NCBI GenBank assembly: GCA_025201805.1
Contig: MU619265.1
Span: forward strand, 33,233-65,642
From: Parasitella parasitica
Lineage: Eukaryota; Mucoromycota; Mucoromycetes; Mucorales; Mucoraceae
Length of the DNA: 32,410 nucleotides
Direction of reading: 5' to 3'
Shown: piece by piece, positions 1 to 10,197 of the stretch
Numbering within the stretch: position 1 is the first letter of the stretch
Layout: each line of letters begins with the position of its first letter
Program-made: the position numbers and the translations under genes
Notes under the pieces: model-generated
Database searches by the model: none
What the model saw: only the letters and a program-made list of their open reading frames with translations
What the model was told of the DNA's origin: nothing

Positions 1-330
1 TACAATTCTGATCTCCTTCATGAAGGCACTCAACCTAAAGCTTCAACACATGCTGAAACTAGTGATATCCATGGTATTGTTACTGCCTCCCCTGATACAG
101 AAGCCTCAAGCACTTTATCGAATGATGATGCATATGATTCTAATATTCTTCATGAAGGCACTCAACCCAAAGCTTCAACACTTGCTAGCACTAGCAACTT
201 TGATGGGTCTATTACTACTAGACTCGTTCCAAGCTCTTCTTTTGTCTATGGTTTACCATCTACTGTGTCAGATGAAAATTCTTATGAATCCGATCTACTT
301 CACGAAGTTACTCAACCTGCAAGTAGCTTG
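1..330 (+). repeat. LHEGTQP protein repeat, three copies
   Basis: Three in-frame copies start at bases 1, 133 and 283. Each encodes Y-x-S-x-(L/I)-L-H-E-(G/V)-T-Q-P, spaced 44-50 residues. Copies 1 and 2 are nearly the same in DNA (for example cttcatgaaggcactcaacc), while copy 3 has diverged. More copies may lie upstream of the window. Confidence 0.75.
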
Positions 331-3300
331 ATCAGTACTTCTTATCAATCTTTGGAGTATACTGAAAGCCTAGGCGTATCTTCAAACATGATATCAAATG
401 AGTCAAAAGAGATATTAACGAATAATGGACACAATTCAAAATCACTAGATTCCTCAAGCTTATTCGTTTCTACTAGCCTAATGGTGGCAGAATCAAGTTG
501 TGCAGATTTCACTATAACCACAAAAAAAGATGAATACGGTTCGGTGGTGTCAGAAACAATATGCGTAGAATTAATTACATCTGCTACATCTAGTCTTGTA
601 CCTCTCAGTCAATCAACCATTACACCGATAACAACTGTTGATGCAACCGAAAAAGCTCTATTGCCGTCAACCTCCGTACCTGTGGCGACCAATTTCACTT
701 GCGACCATACGTCAATACTTTTAACTAAAGACATTAACGGCGTCTTGGTTTCAAAGACGGTTTGCGATGGATCAGCACCGACTATTTCTTCGTATGCCAG
801 CCCCTTTGAAAGCAGCAATTCTGTCGAGTCTTTTAGTTCATTTACAGAGATAAGTTCTTTGATGGAAACAGCGTCAAGTTGCGATCATTTCACTACATTT
901 TCAAGCCTGGATATGTTTGGTTCAATGGTGATAAAAACGGACTGCGTGGAGTCAATAGCTACTTCAACTGCAGAGCATCTTTCAACAGAAATACTCTCTC
1001 AAGATACAGGTTCATCATCCACAATAACCTCATTTGAAACGTCTCTCAGTTGTGACGAAACTACAGTAATCCTCACAACTGATACTAATGGGTCTATAAT
1101 CTCAAAGACGATATGTGTTGATTCTGATACCAAGTCTTATACCAGCTCCTCGTCCAGATCCGATGATGAATCTTCTTTGACGAAAAACTCTGCGTATTAT
1201 ACGAGCTTTGTTTCAGGCTTCAGCTCTATTGAGGCATCCCATAGCTGCAGTCATTATTCCACGGTTTTGAGCAAGAATATGGATGGATCGTTAATTTCAA
1301 AGGAAGTCTGCGTTGATGCAACGTCTACATCTCAAAGTAGCTTGCTATATAGTTCTGATAGTCCTACAGGATATACAGGTGCTCTATCGATATCAACCTC
1401 GACAGAAATTACTTCTAGTTGCGATCAGTATACAACAGTTTTAAACAAAGATAGCAACGGTGCGCTAGTATCGCAGCCGATTTGTGTCGAAACAACCGAC
1501 AGCATTTTATCAGATTCAAGTCTTTTGGATTCTTCAAGTGTTACAACTACATTAGGTCAAATTTCTAGCTTATCTTCCACTGTTAAGTCTGTCAAGTCGT
1601 TCTCTTCTTGTGATCATTTCGGTACAATCTTGAGCAAAGATGCTCAAGGAATATTAGTGTCGCAAACAATCTGCATTGATGATTCTGACATCGTAGAAAC
1701 GACAAGTAGCTCAAGTATTCTTTCAGCTACTGCTTTAGGCACTCCCCCGGACTATGCATCTATCACTGTGTTGACAACTAGCAGCTCATTCTACTCATCA
1801 CCTGTGACAGCAACATCTGATTGCGATGACTTTAGTACAGTTTTACTCAAGGATTCAAACGGACTATTATTATCTCAAACAATCTGTATGGAATCAAACC
1901 TGGCGCAGACAACAAGTCATGAATCTTCTGAGATCTCCAGCTCTACATATCCCTCTACTAGTTCTCTCAATAATTTACCTTCTTCAGTCTCCTTAGAATC
2001 TACCCCAAGATGCGATCAATATGCCACAGTTACTGGAACAGATATGCATGGTCTACTAATATTTCAAACTAAATGTATCAATACAAGTGATGCAAGCTCA
2101 CATGGAGATTCCGTCGCAACATCTAGCACCATCTCAAGCTTACGTCAATCTCCAAGTGCCCCAACAGCAATGGTTTTTCCAGAGGAAACATATTCTACTT
2201 GCGATCATTTTACTACCATCTTGACTATAGGATCAAATGGCGAGTTTTTTCGCACAGTATGCATGGATTCAATGGAAAGCTTCACCTCAACTACAAGCAG
2301 TGCATCTTTATATTCTCAAACTCTCTTGGAATCAATCGACATTAGTGATAGCCCTCTATCAACATCTACAGTCATTTCCAGTATAACAGTGTCTACTGTG
2401 GCGAGTCCGGATGATACAACACTACCAAGTGCTATTCACAGCTCATCTGAGGGATTTTGCCTCACTATTCCATTGCCTACTTTGTCAAGTTCATCAAAAT
2501 TTGCTAATAATGTTAACACAATTTCTACAGAGAATGATCAGTCTAACATTTGCAACACTGTGAACATGATTGATACAACAATTGGCACAACTTTACATTC
2601 CCCATATATTACACAAGATACATTGGATGTTGTAAGCAGTTCTGATACAACATCTATGCTTTCTTCCTCGGCTATTCCTTCGCTGACAGCAAATGATGAT
2701 GATCTTGTTTGCCAACCTATGACTTCTGAATCGCTGCCTCTTACATCTACAGTTGGGCCGTTCGACGCTAGCTTTGTAACTGATGGCTCAGGAACTACTA
2801 TTGCATCCTCAAATGCCCAAATATTATCATATTGTGCACCTAAGGAAGAAACCCAAAGCAGCGACAAGATTTCAGAAACAAATCCAACACCCACTGAAAT
2901 ACCAGTTACTTCAAGTTCGAGTACCAAACCTAGCACCTCAAGCATGGCTTGCGCTCCGCAAAAGGCTAACAGTACAACGGGACCAACAGCTGAAATGTCA
3001 CAATGCAGTGGTGATGATAATACAAATACCAAGGTCATCAGTGATACAAACGCTATTGATATAAATGAGACGAAAGTAAAATCAATTTGTGGAGATGGAG
3101 ATAACTCAGGGTCTTCTGGCAGTAGTAATTCTAGTTCTTCTTATGATACAGACACCTGCGGGAACCCGTCCGGTTCTTCAATATCTTCAAGTGGCTCAAA
3201 TAGCCTCAACAAGAATGGTGGGGGGTTTTCTTCATCTAGCAGTAGCGGTAGTGGTATTGGAGGAAGCTCTTCTTCGTCGTCTTCGTCTTCAAGTGGAAGT

Positions 3301-4239
3301 GGTAATAGCTCGTCGTCTTCATCTTCAAGTGGAAATGGGAATAGCTCGTCATCTTCGTCTTCAAGCGGAAGTGGGAATAGCTCGTCGTCTTCGTCTTCAA
3401 GTGGAAGCGGTAGTAGCTCATCATCTTCCTCTTCGAATGGAAATGGTAATAGTTCGTCGTCTTCTTCGTCCTCTGGATCAGCAAGTGGCGGTCAGTTATC
3501 TTCCAGCTCTACTTCATCATCCTCATCATTTTTTGGTGCTAGTTTCTTGGATAATTGCTCGAATTCAAGCGTCTGTAACCCTCCAAACAATCTAGAATCT
3601 GCGGAAAATAACGGCTTTCATCGCTCTAGTAGCTCCCGCCATTCCAGTACAACATCCAGTTCATCATCAAGTATATCAAAAGATGGAACCAGTATTAATT
3701 CCTCCAGTCAAAGTGGATCAGAGTCAAATACTATAGAAGACTCTATTTCTGTTGCTGGGATTAATGGTACTTCGACGACTACTCATAAGCAGACCGAAAA
3801 TAGTAGCTTCTCAGATAGTATTTCCGAAACTACCTTGCCATTGCAAGAAGACCAGAAAATGATTGTAGAGCCCCAGCACAATTTCGACGATGAAAACAAA
3901 CGTAAAGAAAGCATCGCAAAACCTGTTCAAAAACTAAAAGCAGAACAGAATATTAACCTCGATATTGAAAAAGACAGTAAAAATATTATCCAGGACAACG
4001 TTGCAATGGGTGACAAAGTTGGCATGTTTTCGGAAAATGTGGCCAAAAACACATTTATAAACGCCAAAAGTCCAAGTGAAAAGGATCCGTCATCTTTTTA
4101 CCAAGAAGGTCCCAACAACAACAATAGTAATAATGATTTGAAAAAACTTGTAAAGCGAAGACGACTTGTGAGAAAACCAAAATTAAGGAAAAAGATCAGG
4201 CATCTCAGATTAATTGGTTTTAATTGCAAAGGTCAATAA
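1..4239 (+). CDS. Large Ser/Thr-rich repeat protein, adhesin-like (5' end cut by the window)
   Basis: The frame is open from base 1 without a start, so the N-terminus lies outside the window; 1412 residues are visible. Order: (a) three copies of a YxSxLLHEGTQP motif at residues 1, 45 and 95; (b) ten modules at residues about 167-754, each with a Cys pair about 20 residues apart around a pattern like SCDHxTTxLxKDxNGxLVSxTIC, joined by Ser/Thr-rich linkers; (c) a Ser/Thr-rich stretch; (d) poly-Ser/Gly/Asn minisatellite-encoded repeats at 1089-1162; (e) a more charged region and a very basic tail (KRRR, RKPK, RKKIR). The composition resembles fungal flocculin or mucin-like wall proteins, which suggests a cell-surface role, but I recognise no specific family. 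No C-terminal hydrophobic GPI signal is seen; the basic end is odd for a wall protein. The Met at 265 is internal, not a believable start, since repeat units precede it. Confidence 0.8.
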   Translation, partial: YNSDLLHEGTQPKASTHAETSDIHGIVTASPDTEASSTLSNDDAYDSNILHEGTQPKASTLASTSNFDGSITTRLVPSSSFVYGLPSTVSDENSYESDLLHEVTQPASSLISTSYQSLEYTESLGVSSNMISNESKEILTNNGHNSKSLDSSSLFVSTSLMVAESSCADFTITTKKDEYGSVVSETICVELITSATSSLVPLSQSTITPITTVDATEKALLPSTSVPVATNFTCDHTSILLTKDINGVLVSKTVCDGSAPTISSYASPFESSNSVESFSSFTEISSLMETASSCDHFTTFSSLDMFGSMVIKTDCVESIATSTAEHLSTEILSQDTGSSSTITSFETSLSCDETTVILTTDTNGSIISKTICVDSDTKSYTSSSSRSDDESSLTKNSAYYTSFVSGFSSIEASHSCSHYSTVLSKNMDGSLISKEVCVDATSTSQSSLLYSSDSPTGYTGALSISTSTEITSSCDQYTTVLNKDSNGALVSQPICVETTDSILSDSSLLDSSSVTTTLGQISSLSSTVKSVKSFSSCDHFGTILSKDAQGILVSQTICIDDSDIVETTSSSSILSATALGTPPDYASITVLTTSSSFYSSPVTATSDCDDFSTVLLKDSNGLLLSQTICMESNLAQTTSHESSEISSSTYPSTSSLNNLPSSVSLESTPRCDQYATVTGTDMHGLLIFQTKCINTSDASSHGDSVATSSTISSLRQSPSAPTAMVFPEETYSTCDHFTTILTIGSNGEFFRTVCMDSMESFTSTTSSASLYSQTLLESIDISDSPLSTSTVISSITVSTVASPDDTTLPSAIHSSSEGFCLTIPLPTLSSSSKFANNVNTISTENDQSNICNTVNMIDTTIGTTLHSPYITQDTLDVVSSSDTTSMLSSSAIPSLTANDDDLVCQPMTSESLPLTSTVGPFDASFVTDGSGTTIASSNAQILSYCAPKEETQSSDKISETNPTPTEIPVTSSSSTKPSTSSMACAPQKANSTTGPTAEMSQCSGDDNTNTKVISDTNAIDINETKVKSICGDGDNSGSSGSSNSSSSYDTDTCGNPSGSSISSSGSNSLNKNGGGFSSSSSSGSGIGGSSSSSSSSSSGSGNSSSSSSSSGNGNSSSSSSSSGSGNSSSSSSSSGSGSSSSSSSSNGNGNSSSSSSSSGSASGGQLSSSSTSSSSSFFGASFLDNCSNSSVCNPPNNLESAENNGFHRSSSSRHSSTTSSSSSSISKDGTSINSSSQSGSESNTIEDSISVAGINGTSTTTHKQTENSSFSDSISETTLPLQEDQKMIVEPQHNFDDENKRKESIAKPVQKLKAEQNINLDIEKDSKNIIQDNVAMGDKVGMFSENVAKNTFINAKSPSEKDPSSFYQEGPNNNNSNNDLKKLVKRRRLVRKPKLRKKIRHLRLIGFNCKGQ
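499..2262 (+). repeat. Ten-copy Cys-pair module array (about 63 residues each)
   Basis: Ten modules run from the first Cys at codon 167 to the last at codon 754, average spacing about 63 residues. Each has two Cys flanking a core with T-x-L-x-K-D-x-N-G-x-L-x-S-x-T-x-C. The DNA has diverged between copies while the protein pattern is kept, which argues for selection on the module. The Cys pair probably forms an intramodule disulfide (inference). Confidence 0.75.
3265..3486 (+). repeat. Ser/Gly minisatellite, 36-nt unit
   Basis: A first 42-nt unit is followed by 36-nt units starting at 3307, 3343, 3379, 3415 and 3451. Each encodes eight Ser followed by a four-residue Gly/Ser/Asn spacer (GSGN, GNGN, GSGS). 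The Ser codons mix tcg, tca, tct and agc. This is an in-frame, length-variable type of array likely to differ between strains. Confidence 0.85.
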
Positions 4240-5829
4240 ACAATATTAAATAAAAGTGGTTCATGTATAAAGAAATTAATTATCTGCCCATACACTTGTC
4301 CAACGAGCACATCTAACTCGCTTCTTTTACCCATCTAAGTTTCTCAATGGATGTGGAAGTTTACAGACCAAAATGGACGATGCAAATTGCAGCTTTTATT
4401 CGAATATTGTTAATGGTTGAAGATACTTCGAAAGTATTGCAAAATCAACATATTAATTTTGATGATACCTTCCCCAAGTTGGTCTTTATTCTAATCCATC
4501 CACATTATAAAGTAATATGTACACTGCTGCCAGCTACGACATCAGCAACGCACTGTGGCAAAAAAAAAAAAAAAAAAAAAGTGGTTATGTTATAAAGTTT
4601 TGCTATAAGAACCTTGGAATCTCGATCTAACTTGGAAAGTATAGCGTTGACTAGGCGCTATCTAACAAACACGTTTTTATTGATGTTTTCATTGAAATCT
4701 AGAAAGGTACCAGCAAAAAACACATATTTTATATATGAATGTTGATAGGCTACGATAAAAAGCAACATAAAGTCTGTTTTATGCTTCATAAAAACAGGCA
4801 TGAAATAAGTGATAAAATTCTTAAATAAAACTATATATACTTCACATATGAATATAATAATCTAATACACATTGGTTTTTTGTGTCAATAGATAGTTGTA
4901 TTTTTGAAAGAACTTCTTCATGTGGTTGATTTTATGTCACTTTTCGCTCTTGCGAATATTCGTCTTGCACTTTTAATACATTTTGTTGATTTTTGCGAAA
5001 CCATTCTGATTATTCAAATTTGAACAATGGAAAGTTTTTAATGCGGATTCCGCATTTATGAAAAACAAAAGAAAGATAAAAGAAGAGAAAGCGTGATCTT
5101 CACTCAGAGATGCATTGTATTGTGCCTCTTCCGATATAATATATGTATTACCAAAGAGCAAATTTTTGATATGCATTAGTCGATCTTGGTTAAGCATTTA
5201 GTTATTGGAAGCATTATACATTTTACAAAATAACATACCTTTTTAAGATGTTTGACGCACAAAGTTTAGCAGTTGTTAGCTCTTGCACATTTGGTAAGCT
5301 GTCATTTGGATATGTACTGTATCAGTATAAGAAAGTACTTTTTCCGCACTGCTAACTACTGCCATTTTCTTAAATGTCCCCATTGTACGTTTTAATCATT
5401 TGAAAAATATAGAATCTGCGCAAATGCAAAAGCACATTCTCTCCTAATTTTTTGTATAATTTATGTCTAAGCGTCTTAACCATTAGAGGATGAAGATCTA
5501 TGAATATATTGGGATCCTGAGTCAACTTTATTTTGAAATACCAAGAGAAATGCGAAAGAAGGACCTGTAAATCTTCATTCAAAAAAGCCCATTAACGAAC
5601 TCCTCATTTTCCTCCCAACGTTTAAATAAGGAAAATATATGATAAAATACTACTGCAGTCAAACAGTAAATAATCCTTTAACCATGCAGAATGATTAATG
5701 TAAAAGGCGGTAGTGTAAACCATGCATCCAGTTATCTCGATTAAAATCAGAGTCAAGAAAACGTCTCGCGCTCAGTTTTCTTTTTTTTTTTTACTCCCTT
5801 TTTCATTACTAAATAGACCAACAAACATC
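4240..5829. other. Gene-poor spacer
   Basis: AT-rich sequence with a run of 21 A at 4560-4580 and no convincing gene. A short plus-strand ORF at 4347-4595 ends in lysines translated from the A run and is not supported. The only coding-like signal is on the minus strand at 4973-5585, listed separately. A run of T just before the start at 5830 belongs to the pyrimidine-rich leader of the next gene. Confidence 0.6.
4973..5585 (-). pseudogene. Possible degenerate coding relic, family not recognised
   Basis: Minus-strand reading gives a coding-like block (5582-5370) with ordinary amino-acid mix, including SWYFKIKLTQDPNIFIDLHP. In another frame this is followed by a second block (about 5395-5290) containing MAVVSSAEKVLSYTDTVHI, then stops, a GTATGT donor-like site and a third open block (5197-4973). 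The frame changes and stops suggest a decayed gene or transposon protein, or a gene with introns I cannot place. No family recognised. Confidence 0.25.
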
Positions 5830-7193
5830 ATGGATACCTCAAACCAACTAGAAACTACTCAAGATGATAACCCATTAATAAAGCAAGCATTAGAAATGCG
5901 TGAGCTCATCAAGAAAGTCAGAGCTGATGCAGGACTGGGCTCAATAATACAACCAAAACGAACATTTTCAGCTTTGAGAGAAAAGCCAGACACAGAGGAA
6001 CAGTAAGGTTTATAGCGAAAGAGAAAAAAGAAAGAGGAAAGGAAAATAAATCTATCAAAATAGAATAGAAAGAGCGAAAATACAGAAAATTGAACAAGAG
6101 CAAGCCGAGGCAGAAGCAGAAGCAAAGAAAGCACATTTACTGGAAGAGAAAAGATCACTTTTTTTCAGTCGTCTGAAATCCTACTCTCCCAGATTCCAGT
6201 ATAGAAAACGACCTTTCACTGCCCTCGATAGCGCAAAGCATGGATGGAGAGATACGCATTTGACAGGCAAAGCAGACTCCAAAACTTGTATTTTGGAATG
6301 TGACAAATGCCATGGAAAAATGTTTGTGATATCGCTTGACCCGCATAGCGATAATCTTAAAGGTAGAGCATGTTGAACTCTTCTTATACATGTATTTCGG
6401 GAAGGGTGTATTAAACTTTTCTCTAGTCAAAGAAGTTACTAAAATCTACAAAGAAGGATTGATGACTTGCCATGCTGAAGATTGTCAATGGAGGAATGGA
6501 CCTGACGAGGATATAGTTTATAACTTTCCCATTGTATCATTGGAAGATGGCTTAGAGATATTCAAAAATAATGCGCGCATGTTTATCAAATGCGAACAAG
6601 AACACAAAACCAAGACCAACACTAATCTACCACTTGAAGTAAAACAACATAGTTCGATCCCACCATTGGAACATCCTTTAGATGAAGCAACCTTATCCAA
6701 AGTTCTCAAACTTGCGACTCATTTTCAGCAACAAAACGAACAACAACAAGCGATAGAAGCCATAGACTCTATTGATGCAGAAACCACAAACGCTGCCTAT
6801 CTATTGTCATTATTTGGATGGCAATTACTAGATCCTTTAGTACCAGGTATAGAATGTAAATTATGCTGTAGTCGAAAAGGCTTCTATCAAATCAAGAGTG
6901 AAAACAAACTAGACGTTCTTAAAGAACATAGAGAGTATTGTCCCTGGGTGAATCCAGAAACTGCAGGAGCGTTTTCGCCAAAGATTTCATCGCTGACTCG
7001 AAACCGCCAAATCAAAGGATATGAATGGATGGTCGATATGATTGCCATTGAATACGAACTATATATGAGGAACAGATATCTATCATTAGCATCAAGACAT
7101 GCAACAGATGACGGTCAATATCAGTTGAAACGAAAGATGCACGAAGCAAATGATTTATTGAAATTGTGGAACTCATATAGTACAGGATTTTAG
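5830..7193 (+). CDS. Rsm1/NIPA (ZC3HC1)-like C3HC zinc-finger protein
   Basis: Exons 5830-6002, 6064-6362 and 6427-7193 (introns 61 and 64 nt, GTAAGG and GTAGAG donors) give 412 residues. The N-terminus is followed by a Glu/Ala-rich helix (about 59-90). The first zinc-finger-like domain has C137-x2-C140 and H173-AED-C177 followed by QW, with a tryptophan in HGW upstream. The second has the LFGW lead-in, C301-x2-C304 and H325-REY-C329-PW. This double C3HC/Rsm1 layout is that of ZC3HC1 and of fission-yeast Rsm1. Known members act at the nuclear pore basket (ZC3HC1), in SCF ubiquitin ligation, or in mRNA export (Rsm1); which applies here is unknown. The start at 5830 (catcATGG) is preferred over an upstream in-frame ATG at 5722, whose extension is translated from a T-rich leader. 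Confidence 0.85.
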
Positions 7194-7324
7194 TCCTAAT
7201 TGGTACAGTTGAATTTTATTTTTTCAGTACGACTTCAAAATAAATTTGGCACACTTGCACACAATTTGAATAAACTTTATTATGGATGAAATATGTAAGA
7301 AAAGATAGCATTTAGTGGTAAAAT

Positions 7325-7945
7325 TTACCTTAAGCCTAGTTCTTTATTAATGCATCTATCCCATAATGTCTCAGCATGCCTAACGCAACCTTGGAAGTCC
7401 TGAACAGTAACTGCAAGAAGGCGAAATGTCAAAGTATCTGCTTTTATCAAGTAGGTTTCTCTGGATGTTGCTCCGTATTTCTGGCCAGCATTTTTGATTA
7501 AGGGACATGAACAAAGGTTTATACCCTCTCTTATTGGTAGTGGTTATCCATTACTATGAAAAATCCTTTTTTGTCGCGTCTATCAAGTGTGTCCATTACT
7601 TTTTTCCATAAATTTGACCATATGATACGCCGTGGTTCCCTTTTTTTAAAAGGCTTTTTCTTTTCAGGGTCTTTTGCTTTTCTTTTTTTGCTGGCAAGGT
7701 TCGCATACTCTTGTTCCAGCTTTTCTGCATCCGCCTTTGTGAAAGAAAAAATTGAAAATTTCAAAATACGCAATGCACTAAACGATACTGATGTCAGTCC
7801 CTCTTTGTTTGTGAACAGTTACATTGGCTGGTTCTTTTAATTTAGACCTAGCTCATCCTCTTATCATGTACGTATTAAAGCCTGCTTCTTCTACAAATAC
7901 GCAATTCTTTTGAAAGCTGGCGCCTATTTCCTTCCATTTACTTAC
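7325..7945 (-). pseudogene. Tc1/mariner-like (DDE_3) transposase, decayed
   Basis: Minus-strand translation gives, in changing frames, the familiar order of a fungal DDE_3 transposase. First comes a block with NCVFVEEAGFN, where the first catalytic Asp of the usual DEAGF is a Glu. Then come a TVHKQRGTDISI block, a Lys/Glu-rich linker, DRRDKKGFFIVMDN (second catalytic Asp), and a C-terminal block ending HAETLWDRCINKELGLR. In-frame stops, at least one frameshift near 7765, and missing segments after MDN and around the expected PYSPFLNPIE box remove the third catalytic residue. The open frame at 7531-7773 is therefore only a piece. The 3' half recurs inverted at 10198-10487. Confidence 0.75.
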
Positions 7946-7949
7946 GAAG

Positions 7950-9717
7950 ACAAAGTATTCTTTCGACATCCCGTTCTTCATTGTATAAAGATGCCCTTTT
8001 CAAGGAAAAAGCACACTCTATTGTTACATGCTTCCACAGAGAAGGAATAGAGACTCAAAAATGTCTCCCATTTAATGGATATGATTCCTATCAATCTCAA
8101 CCATAAAGTGTCGATGGAGATCCTAACAAAAGTGCTTTCGATCAATTAATAATGAAGAGGCCTGGCTGGGGTCTGAAAAGGATTAGACGACGTGTGCCTA
8201 AACCTAAGGAGTTAATCCCAACAGTAGAAGCGCTATTTAGGTCATATGAAGACGCCAAATTTACTGTTTCTGGCTTACCATTATTTGACAAGAAGTGCAA
8301 GAAGGTCGCAAAAAGTGTACTTGAGACGATCAGAAATGGCCATGCGTCTGATTCACCTGATGTTTCTTGGCATTACCATGTGTATACAGACAGGCTTCGC
8401 TTCCCTGTCTATAGATTTCCCAGGGGTACCAATTCGATTGAAGGTGGCGTTCAGCCGAACATTGTTCGAAAGTTTGCGTCGTTTAATGCCAGCCCAGCAT
8501 TAACAGACTGTGCTCTTGCTGATTCCGGCTTAGGCACAACACTCAGGTACGTATTGATAAGCCGCGGTTTCAAATCTATTATCCTCTAGGCTGGATCAAA
8601 AAACAGGTATGGTGCTAATTACAAAGGCCACTTTTCTCCATGAATTCAACAAGCCATAAACTTTATGAGGTGCAAGAGTGGCCAACCAGTATCAAAGTTA
8701 TACTCGGATTCTTCTGGCAATGCTTTTTATTTTTCTGCGATAGAAGAGTCCTTTGGTATTAACAAGCTATCACCATCGTTGCTAAATATTCACAATATGA
8801 AAAAGTATCAGAGGGAATACCAGAATTTTTAAAAGTATTTCACAACAAAAGAAAAGTCGGATCTTTGTGGCTATACATCAATATTTATTACGCCAAAGAT
8901 TCGTTCAGTATTTGTGAACATGCAGTACAACTATGTTTCGTATATGCAAGGTACAAAGCATGCGATTACGCCGGTGCATACTGATGAAGAGGTAAAACTT
9001 TACCATAAGCTTAGGCTTACAGACTCGTTGGCTTCTGGCATCAATCAATCAAACTACTGGCAGAAGTTTGCTGCTGCATGGTCAAAAGAATTGAACGATA
9101 ATATCCACTGTAAAAACATTTTCTATAAGACTGCAGAAAGCTTAAAACAGCACTTTGACAAGACAAAAGATAAGAGCAAGTACTACAACTCTCTCCAAGT
9201 CAACGAAGAAAAGGTCAACACTGTTGATGAGATCTTAAACAACAACAGTAGAAAGCGAAAGCATACCAACGACATTTTGCCAGCAAACGACTACTTGCAA
9301 TTTCCAGGTACCAACAGTCCTTTTTTTCCTTCTGGGGAGCCCTCAAACAGCAATAAAAAGCCAAAGCTTTCTCTGCCTCGAATAGAACCATCAACTTATG
9401 TCATTCCTCCTTCAAAAATACTAACAAGAAATATGCCACAAAATCATCAATCTATGTACCCTTTTTATCCTATGCCACCCTCCTTTAACTTTATGCCTCA
9501 ATCTGTGTTACCTTCCTCTTACTCTACGCCTCAATCAATGTAAAAATCTACCTATATGTCACAACCTCAACATATGCCATCATTAACAGCTCAAACTATG
9601 CAACCAAGTCCATCTGGCTCAGCTGGCAGCTATATTAAAGCAAGAACCTGCCAAAATTGTAGAAAACAAGATTGTCCTGGTGCTTCTTCTAGAAAATTTT
9701 GTATGAACAACAAATAA
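7950..9717 (+). pseudogene. Broken transposon ORF with C-terminal Cys cluster
   Basis: One long reading (frame of base 8152) runs from about 7990 to 9717 with lesions: stop TAA at 8104, a one-base loss at about 8524, stop TAA at 8830 and stop TAA at 9541. The front part has RGTNSIEGGV, NIVRKFASFNASP and CALAD. These match, from memory, a protein widespread in Mucorales and other fungal genomes as a mobile-element product (the expected LADYRLRHN continues in the next frame after 8526). The rear part holds MQYNYVSYMQGTKHAITPV, a Pro/Met/Ser-rich low-complexity segment and a Cys cluster (RTCQNCRKQDCPG..FC) typical of transposon protein ends. A GTATGG site near 8607 may be an old intron. The superfamily is not certain (KDZ-like is a guess). 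Confidence 0.6.
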
Positions 9718-10197
9718 TATATGAATAACTTAATAATAATTATGTTGCATTGAACAGTTGTTTCACTTTCTTGAACATACATGAAATGAAAAGCTTAAGT
9801 TTGGCTGGTGGTAGATCAAAGAAGATCAGAGCAGATCAACACAAGCTTTTAAAATGCAGATATTTTTGATCACTTCAGAATGGTTGCAAAGCTATTAAAC
9901 TGCAATAAAATCTAGTAACCGCTTATTTCGATGCAAATTGAAGCTTAATTCATAATGCCAACGTTTCAATCAGTAAAAAATATAGGCTTACTTTTCGTAA
10001 ATCATGCAAAAAGGGGGGGGGGGAATTTATTGTAAATTTCTGAATTTCTTCAAGGATTTTGATACAAAGCAATTCAAATGCTTTAGGAGATATCTAGTGG
10101 CGATTATACCTCGAATGTGGAATTGTTTTTAATGAGGAGAGCCTCCAGCTCTCCTCAATAAAAATTTAATTCTGAACTCCAGATATGGGTATAGGGC
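9718..10197. other. Non-coding stretch inside the transposon region
   Basis: AT-rich sequence without an ORF, holding a run of ten G at about 10014-10023 and the hairpin at 10126-10164. It probably represents the non-coding end of the broken element. Confidence 0.5.
10126..10164. other. Near-perfect hairpin
   Basis: A perfect 9-bp GC-rich stem (gaggagagc / gctctcctc, 10134-10142 with 10148-10156) and a 5-nt loop are extended by T-rich/A-rich arms with a single A-A mismatch (10126-10133 with 10157-10164). It lies just outside the right mariner arm. It could be a transposon subterminal palindrome or a transcript-end structure; the sequence does not decide. Confidence 0.7.

Noticed and set aside
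3089-3595. Long alternative-frame ORFs across the Ser-rich region (both strands)
   Set aside because: They are shadows of the low-complexity serine repeat; the frame-1 protein is open throughout and carries the conserved modules.
4347-4595. ORF ending in poly-Lys before the 21-A run, possibly a retroposed gene with an A tail
   Set aside because: No recognisable motif, no target-site duplication seen, and long A runs are common in this window even inside introns.
7531-7773. 80-residue minus-strand ORF taken as a gene
   Set aside because: It is an internal piece of a decayed DDE_3 transposase with missing catalytic regions.
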